A stretch of 34,546 bases of DNA. Origin: Holzapfeliella saturejae. Lineage in GTDB: Bacteria > Bacillota > Bacilli > Lactobacillales > Lactobacillaceae. The notes beneath the pieces are model-generated. The model saw only the letters and a list, made by a program, of their open reading frames with translations. It did not search any database and was not told where the DNA came from. Position 1 is the first letter of the stretch, and each line of letters opens with the position of its first letter. The position numbers and the translations under genes are program-made. This document shows positions 16,537 through 23,336 of this stretch, one piece after another. The stretch is taken from assembly GCF_037546065.1 (NCBI RefSeq), contig NZ_JAWMWG010000003.1, forward strand, positions 1 to 34,546, written 5' to 3'.

Positions 16537-17890
16537 CAGCTCCTAAACGTGACATATCAATTGATTGTTGGACTTGTTCTTTTTGCTCTTGTTTCATCTT
16601 TTCAATCTCTGCTTGAGGGTCTTTGACAAAGGTTAAAGTAGATAACTGCGTATCTTTTGACACAATACCAGCCAGTTTTTGAGCTGTTTCTGCTTCATCG
16701 TTATAGTTTGTAGGTAAGTTACGTTTGAACGTCATACTTACATCTATATAAGCTGTTTCTGAAGCTGTACCCACTACACTTGATTGGGTAAACAACAACT
16801 TGAACAAATGGCGTAATTGCTGTGAGAACTTACGTTCTTTATTCATCGCCTTATTCTGCATTGGTAGAAGTTTGTACTGTAAAGCCACGCCTGAACTGTT
16901 ACCACTAAAGGCGCTATCTTCAAGATTTGCTACTTGTGCCGTCTGATAAATCAAGTTAGTAATTCGATTGATATGGTTTTCTTGCATGCTGTCGTTGTCG
17001 GGCTTAGTTAAAAATCCAGCAGTAACACCCTCGGGCAAGATGATGGCCCGGTTATCTTTTAGTTTTAAGATATCTTCTTCGTCAACAACTCCTGATAAAG
17101 TCAAGTAAGCATTGTCAAAATATTCGTTTTGGTTAGCTTTTTGGCTGACTGCTTTATCTAGTTCATTACTCAAGTCTAGAATTGTGCTGATAATTCCTGT
17201 TCGCTCCGTATTTTCGTAGAACTCTACCACTGGCACACCACCGAAATTATGACTTGATATATCTGTAAAACTTGAACTATCAGAAGTAAAATTAAGCACT
17301 TGATCACTTGTATATAATGTTGCCTCGTACTCTTCTGGTCCGTTCTTTAGATAAGTCACAAAACCAAGTGGCAACTGTTCCGTATCGTTGCTATAAATCA
17401 TAAAGCTATGCTGAGGGCTTAAATAAGTTACTTTAGCTTGCTTATCCTCATCACCGATATAAGCCAATAAGTAGCTTCTACCGTAAATGTCTACTTGCTT
17501 TGATATTTCGTTCAACAAGTCGCTAAAATTGTTACCGTTCAGCCAGTTTTGAAGTGATTGATTGGTTTTATCCTCTTTAGCCGAAAAAGACGGAGGTACA
17601 CCAATAAAATACCCGTTAAACGTGTCTACTACATACTTGGGCAGATTTACAGCGATTCTGTTATCAATATCTGTTGATGTGTTGCGTTCTAACTCAAAGA
17701 TTTCATGATTGCCGATATAGTTTTGAAACTGCTTTTTAAAGTCGTGCTTTTGATTCTGCTTGTGGAACGTAACCATGTCTTGCAGTTCATCAAGACCTAT
17801 CCCAACGTCTTTAAAACGTGATTTTGGGTAAACAAAAACCCCGTTACTAAGTACGGAGTAGTTAAATACCGTATTTTGTTGTTCTTTCAT
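16523..17890 (-). CDS. Portal protein (SPP1 gp6-like)
   Basis: This 455-residue protein forms the dodecameric channel for DNA packaging and exit. Blocks typical of the SPP1 gp6 family are LQDMVTFHKQN, NRIAVNLPKYVVDTFNGYFIGVP, GRSYLLAYIGDE, NFGGVPVVEFYEN and SNELDKAVSQKANQNEYFDNAYLTL (split). The helix around SGVALQYKLLPMQNKAMNKER matches the clip-to-crown region. Length is a little below the SPP1 protein. It starts 11 bases after terL with AAAGGAGAACC before ATG. Confidence 0.92.
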   Translation of the reverse strand: MKEQQNTVFNYSVLSNGVFVYPKSRFKDVGIGLDELQDMVTFHKQNQKHDFKKQFQNYIGNHEIFELERNTSTDIDNRIAVNLPKYVVDTFNGYFIGVPPSFSAKEDKTNQSLQNWLNGNNFSDLLNEISKQVDIYGRSYLLAYIGDEDKQAKVTYLSPQHSFMIYSNDTEQLPLGFVTYLKNGPEEYEATLYTSDQVLNFTSDSSSFTDISSHNFGGVPVVEFYENTERTGIISTILDLSNELDKAVSQKANQNEYFDNAYLTLSGVVDEEDILKLKDNRAIILPEGVTAGFLTKPDNDSMQENHINRITNLIYQTAQVANLEDSAFSGNSSGVALQYKLLPMQNKAMNKERKFSQQLRHLFKLLFTQSSVVGTASETAYIDVSMTFKRNLPTNYNDEAETAQKLAGIVSKDTQLSTLTFVKDPQAEIEKMKQEQKEQVQQSIDMSRLGADDVE

Positions 17891-17901
17891 GGTTCTCCTT
17901 T

Positions 17902-19176
17902 CTAAATTCCTAAATTGCTAATTGTCTTAACTTGAGGACGACCACCGATAAATTCGTTTACCGCATATCTAAGTGCGTCTATTGCGTGGTTATTAGCGTC
18001 TTCGGGTTCGTTGAGGTATTTGCCACTTGTTTTGTCCTGTTTGAAGGCGTAGGTGTTAAATTCTTCGAGAATATTCTCACAACGTGGGTGTACGATTATT
18101 TCAAATTCTTTCAGATATTCGATACCAGCCATAATTGACCCTTTGCCTTTCTTAACACCTGTAACCCTGCGTAACCCTAGCCGTCTAAGTTCTGCGATAT
18201 TCTGCGGACTTGCTGAATCTGCCACGATTTTAGCGCCTTCTAAATCTCTTTTTAGTGCTTCTTTGTAGATATCAGAGTTTAAAAGACCAGTCTTGTAAAC
18301 TTCATCAAAGATATATAACTTTTTGTTCTTCTCGTCCAAGATTGCAGATATCAAAGCTGTTGGATCATGAGTAAACCCGAAATCGAGTCCAAAAACTGTT
18401 TGTCCGACTTCTTGGATTGTCTTTCTGATATCAAAATCTCGTGTTGTCACATTTTCAAATACCAAGCCCTCAGCAACTCCCCACTCGCCATTCGCAACCA
18501 CTCGACCACGTTTTGGGTTAGTTGTAAGCAAGGATTCGTAACGTTCCTTATCTTGTTTATCCAACCATTCGTTACATCTGAATGTCGTAGTTATGGCAAA
18601 AGTTTGGTCTTTATAGATAGCGTCTTCATCGAAAAAGGTTTCTTTAAGCCAGTGCCTTTCATTCCAAGGGTTAAAGGTAACTGTGATTTGCTTGTAAAAC
18701 TCGGGTACATCGTCCAAACTTCCACGGATTGACTCTACAACGGTATCAAACTTGTCTCGGCTCTCGATTTGGTAAGCTTCCTCAAACCAAGCCCAGCACA
18801 AAACACCACTATCAACAGAAATTGATGTAATTTTTAACTCGTCATCAAGACCTCTGAAAAGTATCTTTTGACCTGTTTTTTTGATAGTAATTTCAGGTGT
18901 GGATTCGTTAAATTTGAACAACTTAGACAAACCTAAGCGATTAATCGCCCATTTGAAGTCTGTATAAGTGCTTTGCTTGTTGGTGTTGGAAAATCTTCTA
19001 ACAACAAGTAAATTAGCCCATGGATATTTCATCAGTTTAAGCACAAAGTCAGAAGCTGTGTTCTTTGATTTCTTACTACCTCTACCACCCTTAACCACTC
19101 TATAAAAGTCTTTTGAGTGATAGAAACGGTTATAGCCTTTACCAAGTAGATTAGTAATTCTGATTCTTTTACTCAT
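17902..19176 (-). CDS. terL: Terminase large subunit
   Basis: This 424-residue packaging motor and nuclease belongs to the PBSX/Terminase_3 group. The ATPase part has a Walker A-like GGRGSKKS near residue 30 and a Walker B ending WAWFEEA near residue 130. The RNase H-like nuclease part has the first acidic motif in FGLDFGFTHDPTA, a second around IVADSASPQNI, and the third in NNHAIDALRYA. I place the start at 19176 (MSKRIRITN) because GAAGGTGATAGCG precedes that ATG. A longer reading adds 15 residues out of terS with no ribosome site. It overlaps terS by eight bases. Confidence 0.93.
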   Translation of the reverse strand: MSKRIRITNLLGKGYNRFYHSKDFYRVVKGGRGSKKSKNTASDFVLKLMKYPWANLLVVRRFSNTNKQSTYTDFKWAINRLGLSKLFKFNESTPEITIKKTGQKILFRGLDDELKITSISVDSGVLCWAWFEEAYQIESRDKFDTVVESIRGSLDDVPEFYKQITVTFNPWNERHWLKETFFDEDAIYKDQTFAITTTFRCNEWLDKQDKERYESLLTTNPKRGRVVANGEWGVAEGLVFENVTTRDFDIRKTIQEVGQTVFGLDFGFTHDPTALISAILDEKNKKLYIFDEVYKTGLLNSDIYKEALKRDLEGAKIVADSASPQNIAELRRLGLRRVTGVKKGKGSIMAGIEYLKEFEIIVHPRCENILEEFNTYAFKQDKTSGKYLNEPEDANNHAIDALRYAVNEFIGGRPQVKTISNLGI

Positions 19177-19684
19177 CGCTATCACCTTCAGGTACATCAT
19201 CAATGAAAGTAATTTCATCACTAACTGTCGAATCGTCTAAGTGCTCTAACTTGCGCTTAAGAAGTTCAATCTCATAGCGTAGCTTTTCGGCTTGTGATTC
19301 TTTTATACTATCAGTTTCAGGATATCTTTTTAAAATCTCTTTAATCGCTGAAATTCTAGTCTTGATATCGGCTTCTTTTTGTTTTTCTTCTACACCTAAG
19401 GGTGAAGAGATGTAAACAGTTTCTTTTTCTTCTCCTCGCCCTATCCGTGTCAAGATTTCAAGCGCTTCACTTGCGTCCATGATCGTGCGTTTACTAATAT
19501 CGCCTAAAACACCGTCAATGTAGGATTTTACCCCAACATTTCCCAACAATCTTCGACCTGCTGCGTTTGCTGTTTTTTCGTTTTTAACTTCATAACCAGC
19601 TTTGATATAAGAATGTGTTATGTTCCCACTTTTAATATATTCATCGGCAAATTGTTTTTGCTTCGGAGTAAGTTTGCCTGTCAT
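19169..19684 (-). CDS. terS: Terminase small subunit
   Basis: This 171-residue protein recognises the packaging site and regulates TerL. The N-terminus LTPKQKQFADEYIKSGNITHSYIKAGY is the classic Terminase_2 helix-turn-helix. The C-terminal half is an acidic coiled coil for ring formation and TerL contact. It is the first protein gene of the late operon, after a terminator and a 730-nt structured leader. The ribosome region, AAGGAGGTGAGGAG, has nine bases perfectly complementary to leader bases at 20301-20309, so leader folding could mask it. Confidence 0.92.
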   Translation of the reverse strand: MTGKLTPKQKQFADEYIKSGNITHSYIKAGYEVKNEKTANAAGRRLLGNVGVKSYIDGVLGDISKRTIMDASEALEILTRIGRGEEKETVYISSPLGVEEKQKEADIKTRISAIKEILKRYPETDSIKESQAEKLRYEIELLKRKLEHLDDSTVSDEITFIDDVPEGDSDE

Positions 19685-19713
19685 GCCATCTCCTCACCTC
19701 CTTAATTTAGTGT

Positions 19714-19740
19714 ATAAAAAAAGACACTATTTAAAGTGTC
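19714..19740 (-). terminator. Intrinsic terminator at the end of the late leader RNA
   Basis: On the minus strand GACACT-TTAAAT-AGTGTC is followed by TTTTTTTAT, ten bases before the terS ribosome site. It would release a discrete RNA of about 730 nt from the late promoter, with readthrough feeding the structural genes. Confidence 0.88.
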
Positions 19741-20001
19741 GTGTTAAAGCCATGCCGAGCTTTGCAACTCGATAAAAGGGCTAGGTAACCTCATGGCTAG
19801 CTACCAGGTAAAGTAGCAGATGATTTATTGACTCGCTAGAAAGTATCTAATTTTCAAAAGATTCCAGTAATTAATATTTATGAGGTATCAAATTACTCGG
19901 TCCTTCATTACGGCAAGTCTAAGTTTAAAGTTCCTTACAAAAAGACTCAAGTAGAATTCGTCTTTATGTTTTATTTGCCACCACAAACTCACGGGTGGCT
20001 A

Positions 20002-20073
20002 TGGATTAGGCAGGAATCGAACCTACATCTTTTCAGTTATGAGCTGAACGTTTTACCGATAAACTACTAATCC
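20002..20073 (-). tRNA. tRNA with CAU anticodon (Met, or Ile if lysidine-modified)
   Basis: A full cloverleaf of 72 nt can be drawn. The acceptor stem is GGATTAG/CTAATCC with discriminator A. The D arm is GTTT/AAAC with GG in the loop. The anticodon arm is TTCAG-CTCATAA-CTGAA, a 5-base variable loop follows, and the T arm is GTAGG-TTCGATT-CCTGC. No CCA is encoded. It lies inside the large leader RNA, flanked by a 6-bp helix, so it must be cut from the late transcript by host RNases or remain as a domain. Whether it is an elongator Met, initiator-like or tRNA-Ile(CAU) cannot be settled; the initiator signature (three G-C pairs in the anticodon stem) is absent. Confidence 0.93.
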
Positions 20074-20201
20074 ACTTACCCGCTAACCACTTTGACAAAC
20101 CGACTGTTTAAATTGATGAGTGGTATCACGGCAGGTATTTTGTATATCAAAGTTTTTATCAGGGTGGATGCCTGATAATCGCCCCACTTTGCACAGGGCA
20201 A

Positions 20202-20246
20202 AACTGATAAAGGGAATCGAACCCTTTCAAGACACCAGTATCAGTT
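20202..20246 (-). ncRNA. tRNA-like acceptor/T-arm minihelix in the leader RNA
   Basis: AACTGATA and TATCAGTT form an 8-bp acceptor-like stem continuous with the 5-bp T arm AAGGG-TTCGATT-CCCTT. Only 12 bases (CTGGTGTCTTGA) stand where a D arm and anticodon arm would be. It shares GGTTCGATTCC with the neighbouring tRNA. It is not a working tRNA and may be a remnant, a RNase P/RNase Z target or a structural T-loop module. AACTGA can instead pair with TCAGTT just upstream (GATG loop), so two folds compete. Confidence 0.6.
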
Positions 20247-20449
20247 CATCAACTGAGATGAAACTTGTGCGAGTAGAATCGCAACTTTTTAAAACATCAA
20301 AAGGAGGTGTATTCAATGTCAACATCAGTTCAAACGTAAATGCGAAGTTAGAAAAAGCTATTTGTCGTCACGTAGATAACGCCAAAACCATCAAAAATGG
20401 ATTATTATTTGACAAGCCAGCTAAGTAACTTACTTAACTGACTATACAT

Positions 20450-20493
20450 ATAATAACATGTCTAACTTTGTGTGAACTCCGCAAAAACTCCGC
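20450..20493 (-). promoter_or_regulatory. Late promoter with direct-repeat activator site
   Basis: An extended -10, TGTTATTAT (20458-20450), has no good -35 hexamer. In and above the -35 position are two exact copies of GCGGAGTT (minus-strand bases 20493-20486 and 20482-20475) spaced 11 bp apart, one helical turn. This is the layout of an activator-dependent promoter, and the ArpU-like regulator gene ends four bases upstream. Transcription should start near 20443. Confidence 0.7.
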
Positions 20494-20496
20494 TTT

Positions 20497-20934
20497 TTAC
20501 TCTTCAACTTCAACTACTAAATCTTTGCCATAGCCAAAAGCGAAAGCGATTAAAGCATCGCCCAAAATCTCGTAGTACCTTGATTCAGACACACCCATAA
20601 AGTTCATAATTTCAAAGTCATAGCGGTACTTTTTGTCAATGTACTTTGAAACTAATAAAACTCTATGATCGCTTTCGAGTGAATTTAGAACTCTGAACAT
20701 TTTATCTAGTTTTTCTTTAGCTGCTTCTTGTTTGATGATGAAACTATCCAAAGGATTGCCTTTTTCTCCACCGCTAAAATCAGTTAGTTCAACACTATAT
20801 GTTTGTGTGACTTTTGGTTGAAAGCTTGACGATACCAGCAGTCTAAAAGCATCATAGTTGCCTAAAAATTTCTTTGTTTTCGCCTTAGTCGCTGTTAAGT
20901 CAGTTCCAGCCACCAATTCTACTTCTTTTATCAT
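20497..20934 (-). CDS. ArpU-like late transcription activator
   Basis: This 145-residue protein fits the ArpU/RinA-type phage regulators with a sigma-like C-terminal region: residues about 75-130 include RVLNSLESDHRVLLVSKYIDKK and the helix-turn-helix MGVSESRYYEILGDALIAF. Such proteins switch on the late operon. It is the last early gene, lying directly above the late promoter with its paired GCGGAGTT repeats. The start has AAGGAGGACACTC before ATG and lies inside the end of a small upstream gene, so the two are translationally coupled. Confidence 0.82.
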   Translation of the reverse strand: MIKEVELVAGTDLTATKAKTKKFLGNYDAFRLLVSSSFQPKVTQTYSVELTDFSGGEKGNPLDSFIIKQEAAKEKLDKMFRVLNSLESDHRVLLVSKYIDKKYRYDFEIMNFMGVSESRYYEILGDALIAFAFGYGKDLVVEVEE

Positions 20935-21034
20935 GAGTGTCCTCCTTATCTAAAAAACTCATATCATCGCCACTTACCCACTTTTCGAAGATAAAGTGTT
21001 CAACTTGTTCTCGTTGTTCTTTTAAAATCTTCAT
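20900..21034 (-). CDS. Small protein of unknown function (44 residues)
   Basis: The frame begins MKILKEQREQVEHFIFEKW and ends IGGWN, with an ATG overlapping the stop of the preceding gene (ATGA). AAAGAGGT lies a little upstream. It contains the ribosome site of the ArpU-like gene in its last third and overlaps that gene by 35 bases. Part of its frame may be just a coupling leader for the activator. No family recognised. Confidence 0.5.
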   Translation of the reverse strand: MKILKEQREQVEHFIFEKWVSGDDMSFLDKEDTHDKRSRIGGWN

Positions 21035-21558
21035 AACCTAACCTCTTTTAGTTGTGGCAGGTTATCATAGTCGGTTATGCTTACAATCCTTTTTGTCTCA
21101 ACATCAAAGTAGTAGCACTTATCATCAAATTGCATTACAAAAGATTTCAAAAGTGTCTCTGTGCTGAATTTGTCGCCGTTGATTGTTTTTGGGTTTTCCA
21201 AAAATCGCTTAATCTTCTTTTTGGTTTGCTTTTTATTTGATACCAAAAGCGTATCTGTTGCGTATAAAATTCCGTGGTTCAAAATTACAACGTTTAGATA
21301 ATCGCTAGTATTTTTGTGTGCTACTTTTGCCATCCACTTAGAGAAAACATTAATTGCTTCTTTTTCTTGCTGTTTTCTGATTTCCCTTTCAATTTGTTTA
21401 TAAACTTCACCACTGACTAGATACGCAGGAGAATAATCATCTTTTACGACTGGCAAGTCTTTAATTTTGTAGCCATGAACCGTTAAATCTTTGTATGTCG
21501 TTCTTTGCTTTAACTCTTGCTCAGTCCTTTTTAAAATCTCTTTATCAAGCTTAATCAT
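21031..21558 (-). CDS. Early phage protein of unknown function (175 residues)
   Basis: A soluble, basic protein with a charged helical N-terminus (MIKLDKEILKRTEQELKQR), a middle part KEAINVFSKWMAKVAHKNTSDYLNVV (in pieces), and a C-terminal beta-rich half with DDKCYYFDVETKRIV. No catalytic motif or known family is apparent. It overlaps both neighbouring genes by a few bases and belongs to the distal part of the early operon, between membrane proteins and the late activator. Confidence 0.75.
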   Translation of the reverse strand: MIKLDKEILKRTEQELKQRTTYKDLTVHGYKIKDLPVVKDDYSPAYLVSGEVYKQIEREIRKQQEKEAINVFSKWMAKVAHKNTSDYLNVVILNHGILYATDTLLVSNKKQTKKKIKRFLENPKTINGDKFSTETLLKSFVMQFDDKCYYFDVETKRIVSITDYDNLPQLKEVRL

Positions 21559-21841
21559 CTATTACCCTCCATTTCCCAACGTCTTTTCCTGCCACTTCTT
21601 CTTTTGCTCTTTGATAATCTTCATCTTTTTCTAGCTCTTTCTCAATTTGTTTGGTTCTAGCTCTTTCGAGATTTGCCACACGTCTTTCTAAGTCGCTTAT
21701 TCTCTTGTTGTCTGATGTGTTCTTTTTCCCTGTCAAAGCTCTATAAGTCGATTGGATAGCTGAAAAAATTATCACAACCCCCAAACAAAACAACACGATA
21801 CTCACGACCGCTAAAACTATAAAAATTATAAAATTAATCAT
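21551..21841 (-). CDS. Small membrane protein with cytoplasmic coiled coil (96 residues)
   Basis: A single N-terminal membrane segment (about residues 3-32, very rich in Ile, Val and Phe) is followed by a charged coiled coil (NKRISDLERRVANLERARTKQIEKELEKDED in pieces). Topology is probably N-out or inserted with the coil inside. It overlaps the preceding gene, which has the same design, by eight bases. The two may form a hetero-oligomer at the membrane. Function unknown; superinfection exclusion or holin-related roles are possible but not shown. Confidence 0.7.
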   Translation of the reverse strand: MINFIIFIVLAVVSIVLFCLGVVIIFSAIQSTYRALTGKKNTSDNKRISDLERRVANLERARTKQIEKELEKDEDYQRAKEEVAGKDVGKWRVIDD

Positions 21842-22058
21842 TTTTTACCCCTTTATGTGTTTTAATCCATTTCAAAACTTCATCTAGTTGTTTTTCTCTA
21901 ATTTCAATTATTCTTTCTCTCTTGCTGATGTTGTCTTCTTCAAGTTCTTTTAATTCTTGCTTTAGCTTGTTTGATTTTTTGTTTAAGAAAAAGTTCGCTA
22001 CTTCCATGACTAGCCAAAAAATAAATAAAACCAAGCATACTACTGTTGTTAAATCCAT
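21834..22058 (-). CDS. Small membrane protein with coiled coil (74 residues)
   Basis: An N-terminal membrane segment (about residues 4-27) is followed by a charged coiled coil (KLKQELKELEEDNISKRERIIEIREKQ in pieces) and a short basic end. The architecture matches the next gene downstream, which begins inside its end. It starts one base after the stop of the gene before. No family recognised. Confidence 0.7.
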   Translation of the reverse strand: MDLTTVVCLVLFIFWLVMEVANFFLNKKSNKLKQELKELEEDNISKRERIIEIREKQLDEVLKWIKTHKGVKND

Positions 22059-22059
22059 A

Positions 22060-22395
22060 TTATTTTCGCTCCTCCATATCCAGTTCTAAGTGATCTAGTA
22101 AATCATCAGGTTCTAGCTCTTCAATGCCGTAATGTTTCTTGAGTACGTCAACATACTCAAGAATTGTGGTAAATGTGCCGACACGTTTTAAATCACGTTT
22201 ACCGCAATACTGGTCTAAGTCATCTATTTCTCGGTACATTTTAAAAGGCATATACCTGATTCTGTCGATGTCAAAGTAGCTTTTGAAGTTTGGTAAAACG
22301 AAGTTTTTTGGCACTTTAAGGATTGCCTCAATCTCTTCGCCTAAGTCGTAACAAGAATATTCACTTCTGATAATTCCAATTTTGTAATCTGTCAT
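22060..22395 (-). CDS. Early phage protein of unknown function (111 residues)
   Basis: It begins MTDYKIGIIRSEYSCYDLGEE. I use this ATG because GGAGGTTGAAAAA precedes it; a start five codons earlier lies on top of that ribosome site. The protein is acidic at the C-terminus (LEPDDLLDHLELDMEERK) with a mixed alpha/beta core and two cysteines. No recognised domain. A hairpin (ACTTC...GAAGT) lies just upstream and might affect its translation. Confidence 0.7.
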   Translation of the reverse strand: MTDYKIGIIRSEYSCYDLGEEIEAILKVPKNFVLPNFKSYFDIDRIRYMPFKMYREIDDLDQYCGKRDLKRVGTFTTILEYVDVLKKHYGIEELEPDDLLDHLELDMEERK

Positions 22396-22445
22396 TTTTT
22401 CAACCTCCATTTTTTACTTCTGGGAATACTGTTTTTCCGAAGTAT

Positions 22446-22925
22446 CTACTTAAATTCATTCATCAAATCGTTGTAATTTCTGTACTTCATCAAGTTGTGT
22501 GTTTTCTTGATTCCTTCGCGTGTGATGTATTTTGCTGTGTTGTAGTTTGATGTTTTAAAAACCAACACCTCATCTTTTGCCAGCATATCCACATCTTCTA
22601 CTAGTGTGCTGGGTGTGATTGCGTGCGATGTTGACGCAAATTTAGACACTAGATCATACACGCTATAAAATTTCTGCCCTTCGTCTTCGATAACTTTCAA
22701 AACTTTACCGCCGACTTTGATTTTGTAAGGCTGATAAATCTTTTCTTTAATTTCTGCTCTTGTGAAAAACCTTACATCAGGCTTGTTGGTGTCCTTCAGT
22801 TGTCGCCTGTACTCGATTGTGTACATTCTGACGAAGTTTTCAATGTCGTCAAAACTCGTTATGCTGTCACGTTGAATTTGTGCAATCAGTTGTTTAAACA
22901 TGTTGTATCTGCCGTATTCATTCAA
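22446..22925 (-). CDS. Early phage protein of unknown function (159 residues)
   Basis: A soluble protein with an N-terminal helical part (MFKQLIAQIQRDSITSFDDIENFVRMYTIEYRRQL in pieces) and a C-terminal part with KYITREGIKKTHNLMKYRNY, which looks like a small DNA-binding or regulatory domain, though this is weak. The start appears to be TTG at 22925, nine bases after GGAGG; the next in-frame ATG (22901) has no ribosome site. The start overlaps the end of the broken rusA gene. Confidence 0.65.
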   Translation of the reverse strand: MNEYGRYNMFKQLIAQIQRDSITSFDDIENFVRMYTIEYRRQLKDTNKPDVRFFTRAEIKEKIYQPYKIKVGGKVLKVIEDEGQKFYSVYDLVSKFASTSHAITPSTLVEDVDMLAKDEVLVFKTSNYNTAKYITREGIKKTHNLMKYRNYNDLMNEFK

Positions 22926-23327
22926 TTTCTTCTACCTCCAATTCAATGCGTGGGTTATCGCTGTAAAATTTATATGCGTGTACTTCTGTGATTTGGTTAT
23001 CATCTTCAAAAACTAAGCCGTTTAAAGCGTCAGTAAAGCCTTTGAAGTAGTTATCAACATCGGGCTTTGCTGTCGGCAAAACCTCGCCTTTTCCATCAGT
23101 TCACGTCTTTTCTTGCTGGTACTTACTGGGATTAACCTGTAAAACTTAGTTGTGACTTTGATAGGTTTTTTGAAAGGTTTTTGCTTAAATTTAACTCTTG
23201 TCAAAATTGCTATGGCCTTTTTAAAATTCCTTGACTTTATCGGGTCATAAGCTCGACCACTCAACTTGTTAAATCTTGGTCTACCTTGTGCGACCGGCTC
23301 AATGTCATACGTTGCTGTAAATTTCAT
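22918..23327 (-). pseudogene. rusA: RusA-like Holliday junction resolvase, frameshifted
   Basis: The first 78 residues read MKFTATYDIEPVAQGRPRFN...RAYDPIKSRNFKKAI, a typical RusA N-terminus. After ELMEK the frame runs into unrelated residues and stops at 23022. In the neighbouring frame the expected C-terminal half continues: GEVLPTAKPDVDNYFKGFTD and LVFEDDNQI, which hold the three catalytic Asp positions, through to TGA at 22918. Adding one A to the run of four at 23089-23092 repairs it to 136 residues. As written the enzyme lacks its active site. A homopolymer sequencing slip is as likely as a true mutation. Start chosen at 23327 from AGGTGG six bases before. Confidence 0.9.
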
Positions 23328-23336
23328 GACTGCCAC

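Larger units (their letters stand above)
19714..20443 (-). ncRNA. Candidate large structured RNA (GOLLD/ROOL-like) with an embedded tRNA
   Basis: About 730 nt without a convincing gene lie between a late promoter and a terminator. Paired arms seen directly on the minus strand are a hairpin at the 5' end (AGTCAGTTAAGTAA with TTACTTAGCTGGCT, two G-U pairs); CCAT/ATGG; TATCAGG/CCTGATA; AAAGAC/GTCTTT; AGTAATT/AATTACT; GCTAC/GTAGC; AGCCATG/CATGGCT enclosing CGAGT/GCTCG; and GCGGGT/ACCCGT enclosing the tRNA. The unpaired word CAAAGTGG occurs twice. Known: GOLLD and ROOL are giant ornate RNAs of Lactobacillales and other Firmicutes phages, often beside or around tRNA genes, and GOLLD is made during lysis. 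Assignment to either family is inference from size, place and content. Confidence 0.65.

Noticed and set aside
19921..20001. A second full tRNA next to the tRNA with CAU anticodon
   Set aside because: No second cloverleaf with D, anticodon and T arms could be drawn; the T-arm-like part at 20202-20246 lacks the other two arms.
20120..20428. Plus-strand 102-residue open frame in the leader RNA region, with a Shine-Dalgarno-like AAAGGAGGTG at 20300-20309 followed by ATGTCAACA
   Set aside because: The ATG after that site is in another frame and meets a stop after seven codons, the long frame has no start near it, and the strand opposes the late transcript whose RNA structure explains the region. 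A decayed small gene cannot be fully excluded.
22400..22446. Hairpin ACTTC...GAAGT as a terminator
   Set aside because: The minus strand has A residues, not T, after the stem, so it does not fit an intrinsic terminator for the early transcript.
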